Source: Buttiauxella sp. B2 | GTDB taxonomy: Bacteria > Pseudomonadota > Gammaproteobacteria > Enterobacterales > Enterobacteriaceae | Length of the DNA: 64,000 nucleotides | Assembly (NCBI RefSeq): GCF_006376615.1 | Contig: NZ_VEXQ01000003.1 | Coordinates: 186,001-250,000 of the forward strand | Direction: 5' to 3' | In this document: piece by piece, positions 32,522 through 42,399 of the stretch | Position numbering within the stretch: the stretch's first letter is position 1 | Layout: each line of letters opens with the position of its first letter | The notes under the pieces: generated by a model | Database searches by the model: none | What the model was told of the DNA's origin: nothing | What the model saw: only the letters and a program-made list of their open reading frames with translations | Program-made: the position numbers and the translations under genes

Positions 32522-32769
32522 GTCATCGATGAGAAAATATCATCCGACTAACCATGAAATTTTTCATCCAATCTAGCTCGATTCATAATTCCAGATTTCA
32601 TCAAAAACAGTCAGATAGCCTTTCCATTCAGCGCTTCGTTCACAAGTTGAATAAGTTTTTCAAATCGACACCGTTCAAATCGTGCCAGGCCTCGCTGGCG
32701 CTGGATTGACAATCATTTTTCCAGTGGCATGATGCGCACAAATTTATTCTCTTCCTCGCGGTTTTTTAC

Positions 32770-33918
32770 ATGTCCACCTATACCCGGCCAGTGATGCTTT
32801 TGCTCTGTGGTCTGATGCTTTTGACCCTGGCGATTGCGGTTTTGAACACCCTGGTTCCACTTTGGTTAGCTCACGAACAACTTCCAACCTGGCAAGTCGG
32901 AATGGTCGGCTCGTCGTATTTTACCGGAAACTTGTTGGGCACACTGATAACTGGCTGGCTCATTAAGCGCCAGGGATTTAACCGTAGCTATTATCTTGCT
33001 TCTCTGATTTTTGCCATAGGTTGTGTAGGTCTGGGGTTGATGGTTGGCTTCTGGAGCTGGATGATGTGGCGTTTCATTGCGGGTATTGGTTGCGCGATGA
33101 TTTGGGTGGTAGTTGAAAGTGCATTGATGTGCAGCGGGACTTCACGTAACCGTGGGCGCCTGCTGGCGGCATACATGATGGTTTATTACGTTGGCACTGT
33201 ACTGGGCCAACTGATGATAAGCAAAATGCCAACGGATTTAGCCAGCGTTCTGCCTTGGGTAACTGCACTTATACTCACGGCAATCCTTCCTTTGCTGTTC
33301 ACTCGTATAGTGAACGACCGCAGCGAAAGCCAGGAAGCTACGGCTATCTGGCCGATGCTACGCCTGCGCCATGCCCGCCTGGGGGTGAATGGTTGCGTCA
33401 TTTCAGGGATTGTTCTTGGTTCTTTGTACGGGTTAATGCCACTGTATTTAAACCATCAGGGTGTCAGTGATGCCGGTATTGGTTTTTGGATGGCAGTGAT
33501 GGTTAGCGCCGGAATTATTGGGCAGTGGCCGATAGGGCGTCTGGCCGATCGTTTTGGTCGTTTATTAGTACTGCGTGTTCAGGTATTTACCGTCATTTTG
33601 GGCTGCATGGCGATGCTGAGCAATGCAGCGATGGGGCCAGCTTTGTTTGTACTTGGGGCTGCAGGTTTTACGCTTTACCCGGTGGCAATGGCCTGGGCCT
33701 GCGAAAAAGTTGAACATCACCAATTAGTAGCGATGAATCAGGCATTACTGTTGAGTTACACGCTGGGTAGTTTACTTGGCCCGACGTTTACTTCGATGCT
33801 AATGCAAAGTTACTCGGACAATTTGCTGTTTGTCATGATAGCTGGTGTGGCATTTGTTTATTTGCTGATGTTACTGCGCAAAGCAGGGCATCATACAACC
33901 CCAGTTGCTCACGCCTGA
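32770..33918 (+). CDS. ycaD: MFS-family transporter YcaD
   Basis: Inner-membrane major-facilitator protein of unknown substrate. The 382 residues give about 12 hydrophobic segments, and the sequence aligns end to end with E. coli YcaD (MSTYT start, [17 protein letters not shown] motif after helix 8, [22 protein letters not shown] shortened here to [13 protein letters not shown]). It stands alone; in K-12 ycaC precedes it and ycaMNK follow it, but here a 289-bp spacer and a terminator flank it. The SD is not strong. Confidence 0.93.
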   Translation: MSTYTRPVMLLLCGLMLLTLAIAVLNTLVPLWLAHEQLPTWQVGMVGSSYFTGNLLGTLITGWLIKRQGFNRSYYLASLIFAIGCVGLGLMVGFWSWMMWRFIAGIGCAMIWVVVESALMCSGTSRNRGRLLAAYMMVYYVGTVLGQLMISKMPTDLASVLPWVTALILTAILPLLFTRIVNDRSESQEATAIWPMLRLRHARLGVNGCVISGIVLGSLYGLMPLYLNHQGVSDAGIGFWMAVMVSAGIIGQWPIGRLADRFGRLLVLRVQVFTVILGCMAMLSNAAMGPALFVLGAAGFTLYPVAMAWACEKVEHHQLVAMNQALLLSYTLGSLLGPTFTSMLMQSYSDNLLFVMIAGVAFVYLLMLLRKAGHHTTPVAHA

Positions 33919-33948
33919 TAAAAAAAGGCCCTCGCGAGGGCCTTTTTT
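33918..33948. terminator. Bidirectional terminator, ycaD/pflA
   Basis: AAAAAAGGCCCTCG / CGAGGGCCTTTTTT is a near-perfect palindrome directly between the ycaD and pflA stop codons, with A- and T-runs on either side. Confidence 0.95.
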
Positions 33949-34689
33949 CTAGTACATCACCTTGTGACCATACTGCTCCAGAATGCCTTTTACGCGTTCC
34001 ATGGTCTCTTTCTTCGGCGGATGTACGCCGTCAAGTTTGTACTCTTCGCCCATCGCCACCCACTTGTGCTTACCCAACTCGTGGTAAGGCAATAGCTCAA
34101 TCTTCTCGACGTTGCCCATATCACGCGTGAATTCGCCAAGGCGATGCGCGGAGTCGTCATCGTCAGACCAACCAGGCACGACAACGTAACGGATCCAGAC
34201 GTTAATGTTTTTATCAGAAAGGTAGCGTGCAAATTCCAGCGTACGATGGTTAGAAACACCTACCAGATTCTGGTGAATTTCATCGTTCATCTGTTTTAAG
34301 TCCAGCATCACCAGATCGGTAACTTCCAGTAATTCATCAATTACCGGATCGTAACGGCGTACAAAACCGTTGGTATCCAGACAGGTATGAATACCTTCTT
34401 TGCGACAAGCGCGGAACCAGTCACGTACAAATTCGGCTTGCAGAATAGCTTCGCCACCCGATGCAGTTACACCGCCACCTGATGCATTCATAAAGTGGCG
34501 ATAGGTCACCACTTCTTTCATCAGCTCTTCAACAGTGATTTCTTTGCCGCCGTGTGTATCCCATGTATCACGGTTGTGGCAATACAGGCAGCGCATCAGG
34601 CAGCCCTGGAAAAAGGTAATAAAACGAATACCGGGACCATCCACGGTACCGCAGGATTCAAAGGAATGAATTCGGCCAATTACTGACAT
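33949..34689 (-). CDS. pflA: Pyruvate formate-lyase activating enzyme
   Basis: Radical-SAM enzyme that makes the glycyl radical on PflB under anaerobiosis. The 246 residues have the cluster motif C30-x3-C34-x2-C37 (GCLMRCLYC), a GGE-type SAM motif (ASGGEAIL) and the C-terminal [18 protein letters not shown]. It lies about 200 bp after pflB on the same strand, beyond a terminator-like hairpin, as in E. coli. Confidence 0.99.
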   Translation of the reverse strand: MSVIGRIHSFESCGTVDGPGIRFITFFQGCLMRCLYCHNRDTWDTHGGKEITVEELMKEVVTYRHFMNASGGGVTASGGEAILQAEFVRDWFRACRKEGIHTCLDTNGFVRRYDPVIDELLEVTDLVMLDLKQMNDEIHQNLVGVSNHRTLEFARYLSDKNINVWIRYVVVPGWSDDDDSAHRLGEFTRDMGNVEKIELLPYHELGKHKWVAMGEEYKLDGVHPPKKETMERVKGILEQYGHKVMY

Positions 34690-34834
34690 TGCGGTGTTCT
34701 CTCCAGTATTGGTCCATGCTTTTAAAGCAAGAACCAGGTTGAGCGCGGTCGAATAAAGTCTTGCCGCGTCGAATCAATTTTGCAAGATAGTTTAAACGTA
34801 GCAGTTATCTTGCAAAACCGGTTCTGACATAAGA

Positions 34835-34860
34835 AAAGGCCCCACCGGAGTGGAGCCTTT
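34835..34860 (-). terminator. Terminator-like hairpin after pflB
   Basis: AAAGGC-CCCAC / GTGG-A-GCCTTT stem about 30 bp after the pflB stop, followed on the minus strand by TTTTCTT. It probably causes partial termination and lowers pflA relative to pflB. Confidence 0.8.
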
Positions 34861-34889
34861 ATTCTACGCCTTTTCAGACAAACCGTGAA

Positions 34890-37172
34890 TTACATGGTTT
34901 GAGTGAAGGTACGGGTAATAACGTCCTGCTGTTGTTCTTTAGTCAGGGAGTTAAAACGTACAGCGTAACCAGAAACACGAATGGTCAACTGAGGATATTT
35001 CTCAGGGTTTTCCATCGCATCCAGCAGCATTTCACGGTTCATCACGTTCACGTTCAGGTGTTGACCACCTTCGATGGACGCTTCGTGGTGGAAGTAACCA
35101 TCCATCAGACCTGCGAGGTTAGTTTTACGAACTTCGTCGTCTTTACCCAGTGCGTTAGGAACGATAGAGAAGGTATAAGAGATACCATCTTTAGCGTAAG
35201 CAAACGGCAGTTTAGCAACGGAAGTCAGAGAGGCAACAGCACCTTTCTGATCACGACCGTGCATTGGGTTAGCACCTGGACCGAATGGAGCGCCTGCACG
35301 ACGACCGTCTGGGGTGTTACCCGTTTTCTTACCATAAACCACGTTAGAGGTGATGGTCAGAACAGACTGAGTCGGGATAGCGTTACGGTAAGTAGTCAGT
35401 TTCTGAATTTTCTTCATGAAACGTTCTACCAGGTCAACAGCGATGTCATCTACACGAGAATCGTTGTTACCGAACTGTGGATATTCGCCTTCGATTTCGA
35501 AGTCAACAGCCAGGCCGTCTTCATCACGAATTGGTTTAACTTTCGCGTATTTGATTGCAGACAGGGAGTCAGCAGCAACAGACAGACCCGCGATACCACA
35601 AGCCATGGTGCGAACAACATCACGGTCATGCAGAGCCATCAGAGCCGCTTCGTAGCTGTACTTATCATGCATGTAGTGAATGATGTTCAGCGCAGTGACG
35701 TACTGTTTAGCCAGCCAATCCATGAAGTGATCAAGACGGTCAAGAACGTTGTCGTAGTCCAGAACGTCAGCCATGATTGGCGCTTCTTTAGGACCGATCT
35801 GGATCTTCAGTTTTTCATCAACGCCGCCGTTGATTGCATACAGCATGGTTTTCGCAAGGTTTGCACGAGCACCGAAGAACTGCATTTGCTTACCAACAAT
35901 CATTGGGCTTACGCAGCAAGCAATCGCGTAGTCGTCGTTGTTGAAGTCAGGGCGCATCAGGTCATCGTTCTCGTATTGCAGAGAAGAAGTATCGATGGAG
36001 ACTTTAGCAGCAAATTTCTTGAAGTTCAGTGGCAGTTTTTCAGACCACAGAATAGTGATGTTCGGCTCTGGAGACGGCCCCATGGTGTACAGGGTGTTCA
36101 GGAAGCGGAAACTTGATTTGGTAACCAGAGTACGGCCATCTACACCCATACCGGCGATAGATTCTGTAGCCCAGATTGGGTCACCAGAGAACAGCTCATC
36201 ATACTCAGGGGTACGCAGGAAGCGAACCATACGCAGTTTCATGACCAGATGGTCAATCATTTCCTGTGCTTCAAGCTCAGTGATTTTGCCAGCTTTCAGG
36301 TCACGTTCGATGAATGCATCCAGGAAGGTGGAAACACGACCGAAGGACATTGCAGCGCCGTTCTGAGATTTAACCGCAGCCAGGTAGCCGAAGTAAGTCC
36401 ACTGAATTGCTTCTTGAGCGTTTTTAGCAGGACCAGAGATATCGCAGCCATATTTAGCAGCCATTTCTTTGATCTGACCCAGAGCACGGTGTTGCTCTGA
36501 GATTTCCTCACGCAGACGAATAGTTGCTTCCAGATCTTCGCCGTTTTCCAGTTTGGACTGCAGAGAGTTGAACTGAGCAAATTTGTCTTTCATCAGGAAG
36601 TCGATGCCGTACAGCGCAACGCGACGGTAGTCACCGATGATACGACCACGGCCGTAAGCATCCGGCAGACCGGTGATTACGCCTGATTTACGGCAGTTCA
36701 GAATGTCTTTGGTATAAACGTCAAACACACCCTGGTTATGGGTTTTACGGTATTCGGTGAAGATCTTCTTAAGCATTGGGTCAAGTTCACGACCGTATAC
36801 TTTGCAAGAGCCTTCAACCATTTTGATGCCACCAAACGGAATAATTGCACGTTTCAGTGGAGCATCAGTCTGCAGGCCAACGATAGTTTCGAGGGACTTG
36901 TTGATGTAACCAGCATCATGAGAAGTGATGGTTGAAGCAAGGTCGGTATCAAAGTCAACAGGCGCGTGGGTGCGGTTTTCCTGTTTAACGCCTTCCATAA
37001 CTTTGTCCCACAGCTCGGTAGTTGCGTCAGTCGCACCTGCCAGGAAGGACTCATCACCCTCGTAAGGGGTGTAGTTTTTCTGAATAAAGTCACGCACGTT
37101 GACTTCATTCTGCCAGTCACCTTTAGTAAAACCTTCCCAGGCTGCGGCTAACTTTTCATTAAGTTCGGACAT
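34890..37172 (-). CDS. pflB: Pyruvate formate-lyase PflB
   Basis: Glycyl-radical enzyme converting pyruvate and CoA to acetyl-CoA and formate, central to mixed-acid fermentation. The 760 residues include the catalytic Cys419-Cys420 pair (IACCVSPM) and the radical glycine 735 in RVSGYAVRF (numbers count the initiator Met). Codon use is strongly biased, which fits a highly expressed gene and explains the long spurious frames on the other strand. It follows focA by 53 bp in the focA-pflB operon. Confidence 0.99.
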   Translation of the reverse strand: MSELNEKLAAAWEGFTKGDWQNEVNVRDFIQKNYTPYEGDESFLAGATDATTELWDKVMEGVKQENRTHAPVDFDTDLASTITSHDAGYINKSLETIVGLQTDAPLKRAIIPFGGIKMVEGSCKVYGRELDPMLKKIFTEYRKTHNQGVFDVYTKDILNCRKSGVITGLPDAYGRGRIIGDYRRVALYGIDFLMKDKFAQFNSLQSKLENGEDLEATIRLREEISEQHRALGQIKEMAAKYGCDISGPAKNAQEAIQWTYFGYLAAVKSQNGAAMSFGRVSTFLDAFIERDLKAGKITELEAQEMIDHLVMKLRMVRFLRTPEYDELFSGDPIWATESIAGMGVDGRTLVTKSSFRFLNTLYTMGPSPEPNITILWSEKLPLNFKKFAAKVSIDTSSLQYENDDLMRPDFNNDDYAIACCVSPMIVGKQMQFFGARANLAKTMLYAINGGVDEKLKIQIGPKEAPIMADVLDYDNVLDRLDHFMDWLAKQYVTALNIIHYMHDKYSYEAALMALHDRDVVRTMACGIAGLSVAADSLSAIKYAKVKPIRDEDGLAVDFEIEGEYPQFGNNDSRVDDIAVDLVERFMKKIQKLTTYRNAIPTQSVLTITSNVVYGKKTGNTPDGRRAGAPFGPGANPMHGRDQKGAVASLTSVAKLPFAYAKDGISYTFSIVPNALGKDDEVRKTNLAGLMDGYFHHEASIEGGQHLNVNVMNREMLLDAMENPEKYPQLTIRVSGYAVRFNSLTKEQQQDVITRTFTQTM

Positions 37173-37225
37173 TTAACACCTACCTTCTAATGTGGATTTC
37201 TTATTCCCTGCGTGATGGACGGCAC

Positions 37226-38083
37226 TTAGTGCTTGTCGCCACCGCGCAGATAAATTACCCAGTACGTCAACCCAACCAGTAAACCGCCACCAATGATGTT
37301 CCCGATAGTTACAGGGATCAGGTTATCGGTGATGAAATTCAACACGGTTAGGTGAGAGAAATTGTCCGGAGAAGACCCTACAGCGGTCCAGAATTCCGGG
37401 CTTGCAAAGTTGCGCACTACGATACCCATAGGGATCATGAACATGTTTGCGATACTGTGCTCAAAACCACAAGCAACAAACATGGCGACCGGAAGGATCA
37501 TAGCAAACATCTTGTCCATCAAACTGCGACCTGAGTAGCTCATCCAGACAGCCAGACAGACCATCAGGTTAGCCAAAATACCGAGGCACACAGCTTCAAT
37601 AAAGGTGTGATGCATTTTATGGTCTGCAGTTTGTAGCACATTCAGACCCCACGCACCGTTCGCTGTCATATACATACCTGACAACCAAATCAGCACCACA
37701 AACATCAGAGCACCACACAGGTTACCGATATAAACGTTAACCCAGTTCTTGGCTAGCTGACCCCAGGTGATACGGCCACTCGCTTTAGCAACAACAATCA
37801 ACACCGTAGAGGTGAAAAGGTCGGCGCCGCAGATGACACACAGGATGAGTCCTAAGGAGAAGCAAGTACCGCCAATTAGCTTTGCAATACCAAATGGAAT
37901 GGTTGCAGTGCCTGTGGTGGCAGTGATGTAAAAGACAAAGGCAATCGAGATGAACATCCCCGCAGTGATCGCTAAATAAAACGTGGTCAGCGGGTGTTTT
38001 GTTGCTTTATAGACGCCAGCATCTTCGGCGACTTTCGCCATAGCTGCTGGAAGCAATAGATCAAAAGGGTTGTCAGCTTTCAC
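37226..38083 (-). CDS. focA: Formate channel FocA
   Basis: Pentameric inner-membrane channel of the FNT family moving formate in and out during fermentation. The 285 residues have six hydrophobic segments, and the sequence starts MKADNPFDLLLPAAMAKVAE as in E. coli. Conserved motifs include GADLFTSTVLI and VACGFEHSIANMF, the latter with the gating histidine. It is the first gene of focA-pflB, behind an FNR-type promoter. Confidence 0.98.
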   Translation of the reverse strand: MKADNPFDLLLPAAMAKVAEDAGVYKATKHPLTTFYLAITAGMFISIAFVFYITATTGTATIPFGIAKLIGGTCFSLGLILCVICGADLFTSTVLIVVAKASGRITWGQLAKNWVNVYIGNLCGALMFVVLIWLSGMYMTANGAWGLNVLQTADHKMHHTFIEAVCLGILANLMVCLAVWMSYSGRSLMDKMFAMILPVAMFVACGFEHSIANMFMIPMGIVVRNFASPEFWTAVGSSPDNFSHLTVLNFITDNLIPVTIGNIIGGGLLVGLTYWVIYLRGGDKH

Positions 38084-38115
38084 ACTAACTCTCTCTTATT
38101 TAATTCGGCGACGAG

Positions 38116-38157
38116 ATACTAACAAAGCATTATAGAGTAAAATTTGATATGGATCAT
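38116..38157 (-). promoter_or_regulatory. FNR-dependent focA-pflB promoter
   Basis: On the minus strand, ATGAT-CCAT-ATCAA (38144-38157) matches the FNR consensus at nine of ten positions. A TAGTAT -10 (38116-38121) lies 32 bp from its centre, the class II spacing; a TATAAT at 38129-38134 is closer. Anaerobic activation of focA-pfl by FNR and ArcA is established. Confidence 0.7.
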
Positions 38158-38410
38158 ATCTCGCCAAGCTTATAGGCCTGAAAAAAGCAGGTGTTTAGCT
38201 GTTTTTCAGCTTAAATTGTTGATTTTCATGATAAAAATAAAGTTTAAATTTTATAATGTAATTTGATATTTAGCCTCATCGCTCCTGTGATGGGTTAATT
38301 AGAATGGAGTATTTCAATAATTTGGCAACATTATTTGTAGCTTAAAATAATAATATTTCACCAATATTTAACTATTGAGTTACAAGTGAAATTATTACAC
38401 TGCCAATAAA

Positions 38411-38465
38411 ATTACGGGGCAATAAAAATCGCCCCGTAATATAGCGTAAACATTATGGTTTACGC
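38411..38465 (-). terminator. Two tandem hairpins after ycaO
   Basis: Reading on the minus strand from the ycaO stop, an 8-bp hairpin (GCGTAAAC-ATTATG-GTTTACGC, 38444-38465) comes first, then a 10-bp one (ATTACGGGGC/GCCCCGTAAT, 38411-38440) followed by TTTTATT. Likely ycaO terminator. Confidence 0.7.
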
Positions 38466-38489
38466 ACCTTTGAGTTTAGTTTTGTTGCT

Positions 38490-40247
38490 TTATTTCCAGA
38501 AAGCCGCTTTTGCGCGTTGCAATTTTTCGTAAGCAGCTAACAGTGCCTGGTGGGCTGGGAAGGCTTTCAAATCACCGTCGACAGCTTGCAAACCATAAAA
38601 CGGTGCCTCACCACTTAGAGCTGCACTTGCCGCTTCTACCGTTTCTGCGCCATACATACGAACGAAGGCATTCAGATACTGCAACGGTTGGCGTTCTTCT
38701 TCCATTGCCAGTAACAGCAACGTTTGCAGGCAACGGTAATAGTTAGCACGCTCGGCGCTGAAGATAGACGCGTTAAACTCCATCGTCCATTCAGTCCAGA
38801 TAAGTGCCTGTTCGGTATCGCCGCCAGCCAATGCCAGCATTGCCTTCAATTCACCGATACGCAGCGTGTACCAACCATTGTCTTTACCTGTTGCCAGGCC
38901 TAACAGTTCGCGTACGCGGGTGAAATCATCATGGCCTTCTTCATCTAGCAGAGAAATCAGGTTCAGATAATCTTGCTTCTCCCACTCGCTTCCTGGCAGA
39001 GCCAGAATGGTGTCGCGCAGGTGATAGCCCATATTGTTGTTAGCGAGCAGCAGGTCTTCCGCAGGATAAATATCAGACATGCCAGGAACGATGATACGGC
39101 AAGCGTAAACGTCCAGGTGCTGGTAATCCGCGATGTAGACTTCTTGATCTTCTGCATCAAAGATTGCCATTAATGTGGCGAACTCTTCTTCAGTGGTGCC
39201 AGAGAAGGTCCAGTCAACAAAAGGATAGTCGGCATCTTGCTTAAACATATCCCAGGAAATCAGACCGCTTGAGTCAATGAAGTGAGTTTCGAGGTTTGCA
39301 TGCTCGGCAACTTCTTCGTCGTCAAACGTTGGCGGGGTGAACACATCCAAATCTTTCAGACCACGACCCTGAAGTAGTTCTGTCACAGTACGTTCCAGCG
39401 CTACACCAAAATCAGGGTGAGCACCGAACGACGCAAAACAGGTGCCGTTTGCCGGGTTGAACAATACCACGCAGATAACCGGATATTTGCCGCCTAATGA
39501 ACCGTCGTATGCGAAGATTGGGAAACCTTCAGCTTCCAGGGTTGCAATTGACTCAACTACGCCTGGATAGCGAGCCAGAACTTCTTGTGGGATTTCTGGC
39601 AGGCTGATGCTTTCGGCGATAATACGATTCTTAATATGGCGTTCGAAAACTTCTGAAAGCGCCTGTACGCGAGCTTCGTTTGCAGTGTTCCCCGCAGACA
39701 TCCCGTTTGAAACATACAGGTTACCGATGATGTTCATCGGAATATAAACGGTTTTTTGATCGGACTGGCGGGTAAATGGCAGAGCGCAGATACCGCGTTC
39801 TTCATTACCGGATTGCAGGTCGATAAGCATACCCGCAGTAACTTCGTTCTCAGGATCGTAAAACGCGCGAAGGCGATCGTCGAGAATGCCTTCCGGCAGT
39901 TGCTCATCTTCTGGAATTGGGAACCATTTCTCGTTCGGATAATGCACAAACGGGCCATTGGCGATGGTTTTGCCCAACCAGAAATCAGCAAAGAAATAGT
40001 TAGTCGACAGACGTTCGAAATATTCACCCAGAGCTGAAGCTAACGCTGCTTTTTTAGTCGCGCCTTTACCATTGGTAAAGCACAGTGCGCTGTCTTTATC
40101 ACGAATATGCACTGACCAGACGTTAGGAACCGGGTTTAACCAGGAGGCTTCTTCAATATTAAAGCCAAGATCAGTGAGCTTGGTCTGGAAGCGAGCGATG
40201 GAATCTTCCAGAGCGGCATCTTTGCCAGGAATAAAGGTTTGAGTCAT
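38490..40247 (-). CDS. ycaO: YcaO, ribosomal S12 methylthiotransferase accessory factor
   Basis: Founding YcaO-fold ATPase. In E. coli it assists RimO-dependent beta-methylthiolation of Asp88 of ribosomal protein S12. Relatives in peptide natural-product clusters make azolines and thioamides, but no precursor peptide or partner is present here. The 585 residues cover the YcaO domain (about 50-390; KGATKKAALASALGEYFER, AGNTANEARVQALSEVFER in part, LLQGRGLKDLDVFTPPTFDD in part) and a C-terminal TPR-like helical region. It is upstream of focA on the same strand but has its own terminator. Confidence 0.96.
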   Translation of the reverse strand: MTQTFIPGKDAALEDSIARFQTKLTDLGFNIEEASWLNPVPNVWSVHIRDKDSALCFTNGKGATKKAALASALGEYFERLSTNYFFADFWLGKTIANGPFVHYPNEKWFPIPEDEQLPEGILDDRLRAFYDPENEVTAGMLIDLQSGNEERGICALPFTRQSDQKTVYIPMNIIGNLYVSNGMSAGNTANEARVQALSEVFERHIKNRIIAESISLPEIPQEVLARYPGVVESIATLEAEGFPIFAYDGSLGGKYPVICVVLFNPANGTCFASFGAHPDFGVALERTVTELLQGRGLKDLDVFTPPTFDDEEVAEHANLETHFIDSSGLISWDMFKQDADYPFVDWTFSGTTEEEFATLMAIFDAEDQEVYIADYQHLDVYACRIIVPGMSDIYPAEDLLLANNNMGYHLRDTILALPGSEWEKQDYLNLISLLDEEGHDDFTRVRELLGLATGKDNGWYTLRIGELKAMLALAGGDTEQALIWTEWTMEFNASIFSAERANYYRCLQTLLLLAMEEERQPLQYLNAFVRMYGAETVEAASAALSGEAPFYGLQAVDGDLKAFPAHQALLAAYEKLQRAKAAFWK

Positions 40248-40385
40248 GAGATTTCACTTTTGTCGTACGCAAAGCGCGCAATGATACGGGTTTTAGCATA
40301 CTGACGCCATCGTCAGCAGCAAGCAGGCGGCATTAGCATAACAGGCTATGCTTACTGTCAGTAACTCACTGTAATGGCGGTAAAA

Positions 40386-41078
40386 ATGAAAAGCTTTGAT
40401 CTCCAGAGAATGGCATTAAACGACGTCCCGCTAGATTTTCTCTGGGAAGTGGCTTTTCGCAGTCTTTATACCTTTATATTGGTGTTCTTGTTTTTAAAGA
40501 TAACTGGGCGGCGTGGCGTACGGCAGATGTCGCTATTTGAAGTCTTAATAATCTTGACTCTTGGGTCGGCGGCAGGGGATGTGGCGTTTTATCATGACGT
40601 TCCCATGTTGCCGGTTTTGATTGTTTTCGTCACGCTGGGGCTGCTTTACCGCCTGGTAATGTGGCTAATGAGCCACAGTGAAAAACTTGAAAATTTGTTT
40701 GAAGGAAAACCGTCGGTCATCATAGAAGAAGGGGAGTTTTCTTGGGAAAAGATGAAAGCTCAGAACATGACAGAATTTGAGTTTTTTATGGAGTTGCGCT
40801 TGCTGGGTGTGGAGCATCTAGGGCAAGTCCGTCTGGCGATACTGGAAACCAACGGTCAAATTAGTGTTTATTTCTTCCCGGATAAACTCGTCAAGCCAGG
40901 GTTGCCTATTTTGCCTGAAGCTTGTTGCGAGCGATTTATTAAAGTGCCGGAAGATGCCGCATATGCCTGCATTCGTTGTAGTGAAGTGGTGACGTTCAAC
41001 GCTTACGATGAATCACCTTGCCCGCGTTGTGCTCACAAATACTGGGTCAAAGCCAGTGCCGCCACACGAGTGACCTGA
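40386..41078 (+). CDS. ycaP: Inner-membrane protein YcaP (DUF421) with zinc-ribbon tail
   Basis: Uncharacterised membrane protein of the YetF/DUF421 family. The 230 residues have three N-terminal membrane helices (about 20-95) and a cytoplasmic domain with the family segments GKPSVIIEEGEF, MTEFEFFMELRLLGV and VRLAILETNGQISV. The C-terminus has C195-x2-C198-x13-C212-x2-C215, a likely zinc ribbon. ATG at 40386 has GGCGG ahead of it; an ATG four codons earlier (40374) lacks an SD. Single gene, divergent from ycaO. Confidence 0.93.
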   Translation: MKSFDLQRMALNDVPLDFLWEVAFRSLYTFILVFLFLKITGRRGVRQMSLFEVLIILTLGSAAGDVAFYHDVPMLPVLIVFVTLGLLYRLVMWLMSHSEKLENLFEGKPSVIIEEGEFSWEKMKAQNMTEFEFFMELRLLGVEHLGQVRLAILETNGQISVYFFPDKLVKPGLPILPEACCERFIKVPEDAAYACIRCSEVVTFNAYDESPCPRCAHKYWVKASAATRVT

Positions 41079-41124
41079 CGGAGGTTTATCGGGTGTTTAT
41101 TTCAGCGACCAGTTGATTCTGTTG

Positions 41125-41140
41125 TGTGATTTTGCGCACA
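41125..41140 (+). promoter_or_regulatory. CRP site upstream of serC-aroA
   Basis: TGTGA-TTTTGC-GCACA matches TGTGA-N6-TCACA at nine of ten positions, about 100 bp before serC. In E. coli serC-aroA is controlled in opposite ways by CRP-cAMP and Lrp, so a CRP site here is expected. Confidence 0.6.
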
Positions 41141-41238
41141 TTCCCCCGGCATGCCTGATTAACCGTTGCAGCCTCAGCATCTGAATGATAAAACCGATAT
41201 CGTGATAAAACTTATTGCTCTAAGCGTGGTGAGGGGAA

Positions 41239-42324
41239 ATGACTCAGGTATACAATTTTAGTTCCGGCCCGGCGATGCTACCGGCTGACGTGCTTCGTCG
41301 TGCGCAAAGTGAACTCTGCGACTGGCAAGGTTTAGGCACCTCCGTAATGGAGATTAGCCACCGTGGTAAAGAATTTATTCAGGTAGCTGAAGAAGCTGAA
41401 AAAGATTTTCGCGATCTGCTGCAAATCCCCTCGAACTACAAAGTTTTGTTCTGCCATGGTGGCGGTCGCGGTCAATTCGCTGGTGTACCCTTAAACCTGC
41501 TGGGTGACAAAACGACGGCTGATTATGTTGATGGTGGCTACTGGGCAAGTAGTGCAGTAAAAGAAGCGCATAAATACTGCACCCCAAATGTTATCGATGC
41601 CAAAGTGACAATCGACGGCCTGCGCGCCATCAAACCGATGAGCGAATGGCAAGTTTCTGAAAACAGTGCCTACTTGCATTATTGCCCGAATGAAACCATT
41701 GATGGCATCGCAATCCATGAAACGCCTGACTTCGGCGATAAAGTCGTCGTTGCTGATTACTCATCTTCTATTTTGTCGCACCCGCTGGATGTTAACCGTT
41801 TTGGCGTGATTTACGCAGGCGCGCAGAAAAACATCGGACCGGCTGGTTTGACACTGGTGATTGTGCGTGAAGATTTGCTTGGTAAAGCGCATAAAGCGTG
41901 CCCATCAATTCTTGACTACACCGTGCTTAACGATAACGATTCCATGTTCAACACCCCACCAACGTTCGCCTGGTATCTTTCAGGCCTGGTCTTTAAATGG
42001 CTGAAAGAACAAGGTGGCGTGGAAGTAATGGATAAAATTAACCGGGCGAAAGCTGAACTGTTATACGGTGTTATCGATAAAAGTGACTTCTATCGCAACG
42101 ATGTCGCCTCGGCTAGTCGTTCACGCATGAACGTACCATTCCAGTTGGCGGATAGCGCGCTAGATAAAGTGTTCCTGGAAGAGTCGTTTGCTGCCGGTCT
42201 ACATGCCTTGAAAGGCCACCGTGTCGTGGGCGGAATGCGTGCATCTATTTATAATGCGATGCCACTTGAAGGCGTAAAAACCTTAACCGACTTTATGGTC
42301 GAATTCGAACGTCGCCACGGTTAA
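41239..42324 (+). CDS. serC: Phosphoserine aminotransferase
   Basis: PLP enzyme making phosphoserine (serine pathway) and 4-phosphohydroxythreonine (pyridoxine pathway). The 361 residues start [15 protein letters not shown]. The PLP lysine lies in [12 protein letters not shown], and the C-terminus ([10 protein letters not shown]) is complete. The ATG follows GAGGGG. It is co-transcribed with aroA, with an attenuator-like hairpin between them. Confidence 0.99.
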   Translation: MTQVYNFSSGPAMLPADVLRRAQSELCDWQGLGTSVMEISHRGKEFIQVAEEAEKDFRDLLQIPSNYKVLFCHGGGRGQFAGVPLNLLGDKTTADYVDGGYWASSAVKEAHKYCTPNVIDAKVTIDGLRAIKPMSEWQVSENSAYLHYCPNETIDGIAIHETPDFGDKVVVADYSSSILSHPLDVNRFGVIYAGAQKNIGPAGLTLVIVREDLLGKAHKACPSILDYTVLNDNDSMFNTPPTFAWYLSGLVFKWLKEQGGVEVMDKINRAKAELLYGVIDKSDFYRNDVASASRSRMNVPFQLADSALDKVFLEESFAAGLHALKGHRVVGGMRASIYNAMPLEGVKTLTDFMVEFERRHG

Positions 42325-42344
42325 TCGTTGCTCGTTGTTATTCT

Positions 42345-42370
42345 CCCCGCGCATGTTTCGCGGGGTTTTT
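42345..42370 (+). terminator. Attenuator-like terminator between serC and aroA
   Basis: CCCCGCG-CATGTTT-CGCGGGG followed by TTTTT. It would end part of the serC transcripts and so set aroA at a lower level in the shared operon. Confidence 0.88.
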
Positions 42371-42399
42371 ATTCTGTTTGAGTTGAGAGTATTTTCCCC

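Larger units (their letters stand above)
38084..38489 (-). other. focA upstream region
   Basis: 406 bp, very AT-rich, between ycaO and focA on the minus strand. It holds the FNR-type focA promoter (38116-38157), a weaker TTGAT-N4-ATGAT sequence at 38219-38232, and two hairpins next to ycaO. In E. coli this interval carries several pfl promoters and ArcA sites; the single sites cannot be separated by eye. No gene is seen. Confidence 0.6.

Noticed and set aside
34899-36116. 405-codon plus-strand frame over pflB
   Set aside because: pflB is highly expressed and codon-biased; the antisense frame is a by-product and has no start signal or family motif.
38490-40247. YcaO as the core of a hidden RiPP cluster
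   Set aside because: No precursor peptide, partner cyclodehydratase protein, protease or dedicated exporter is nearby; it is the conserved housekeeping copy.
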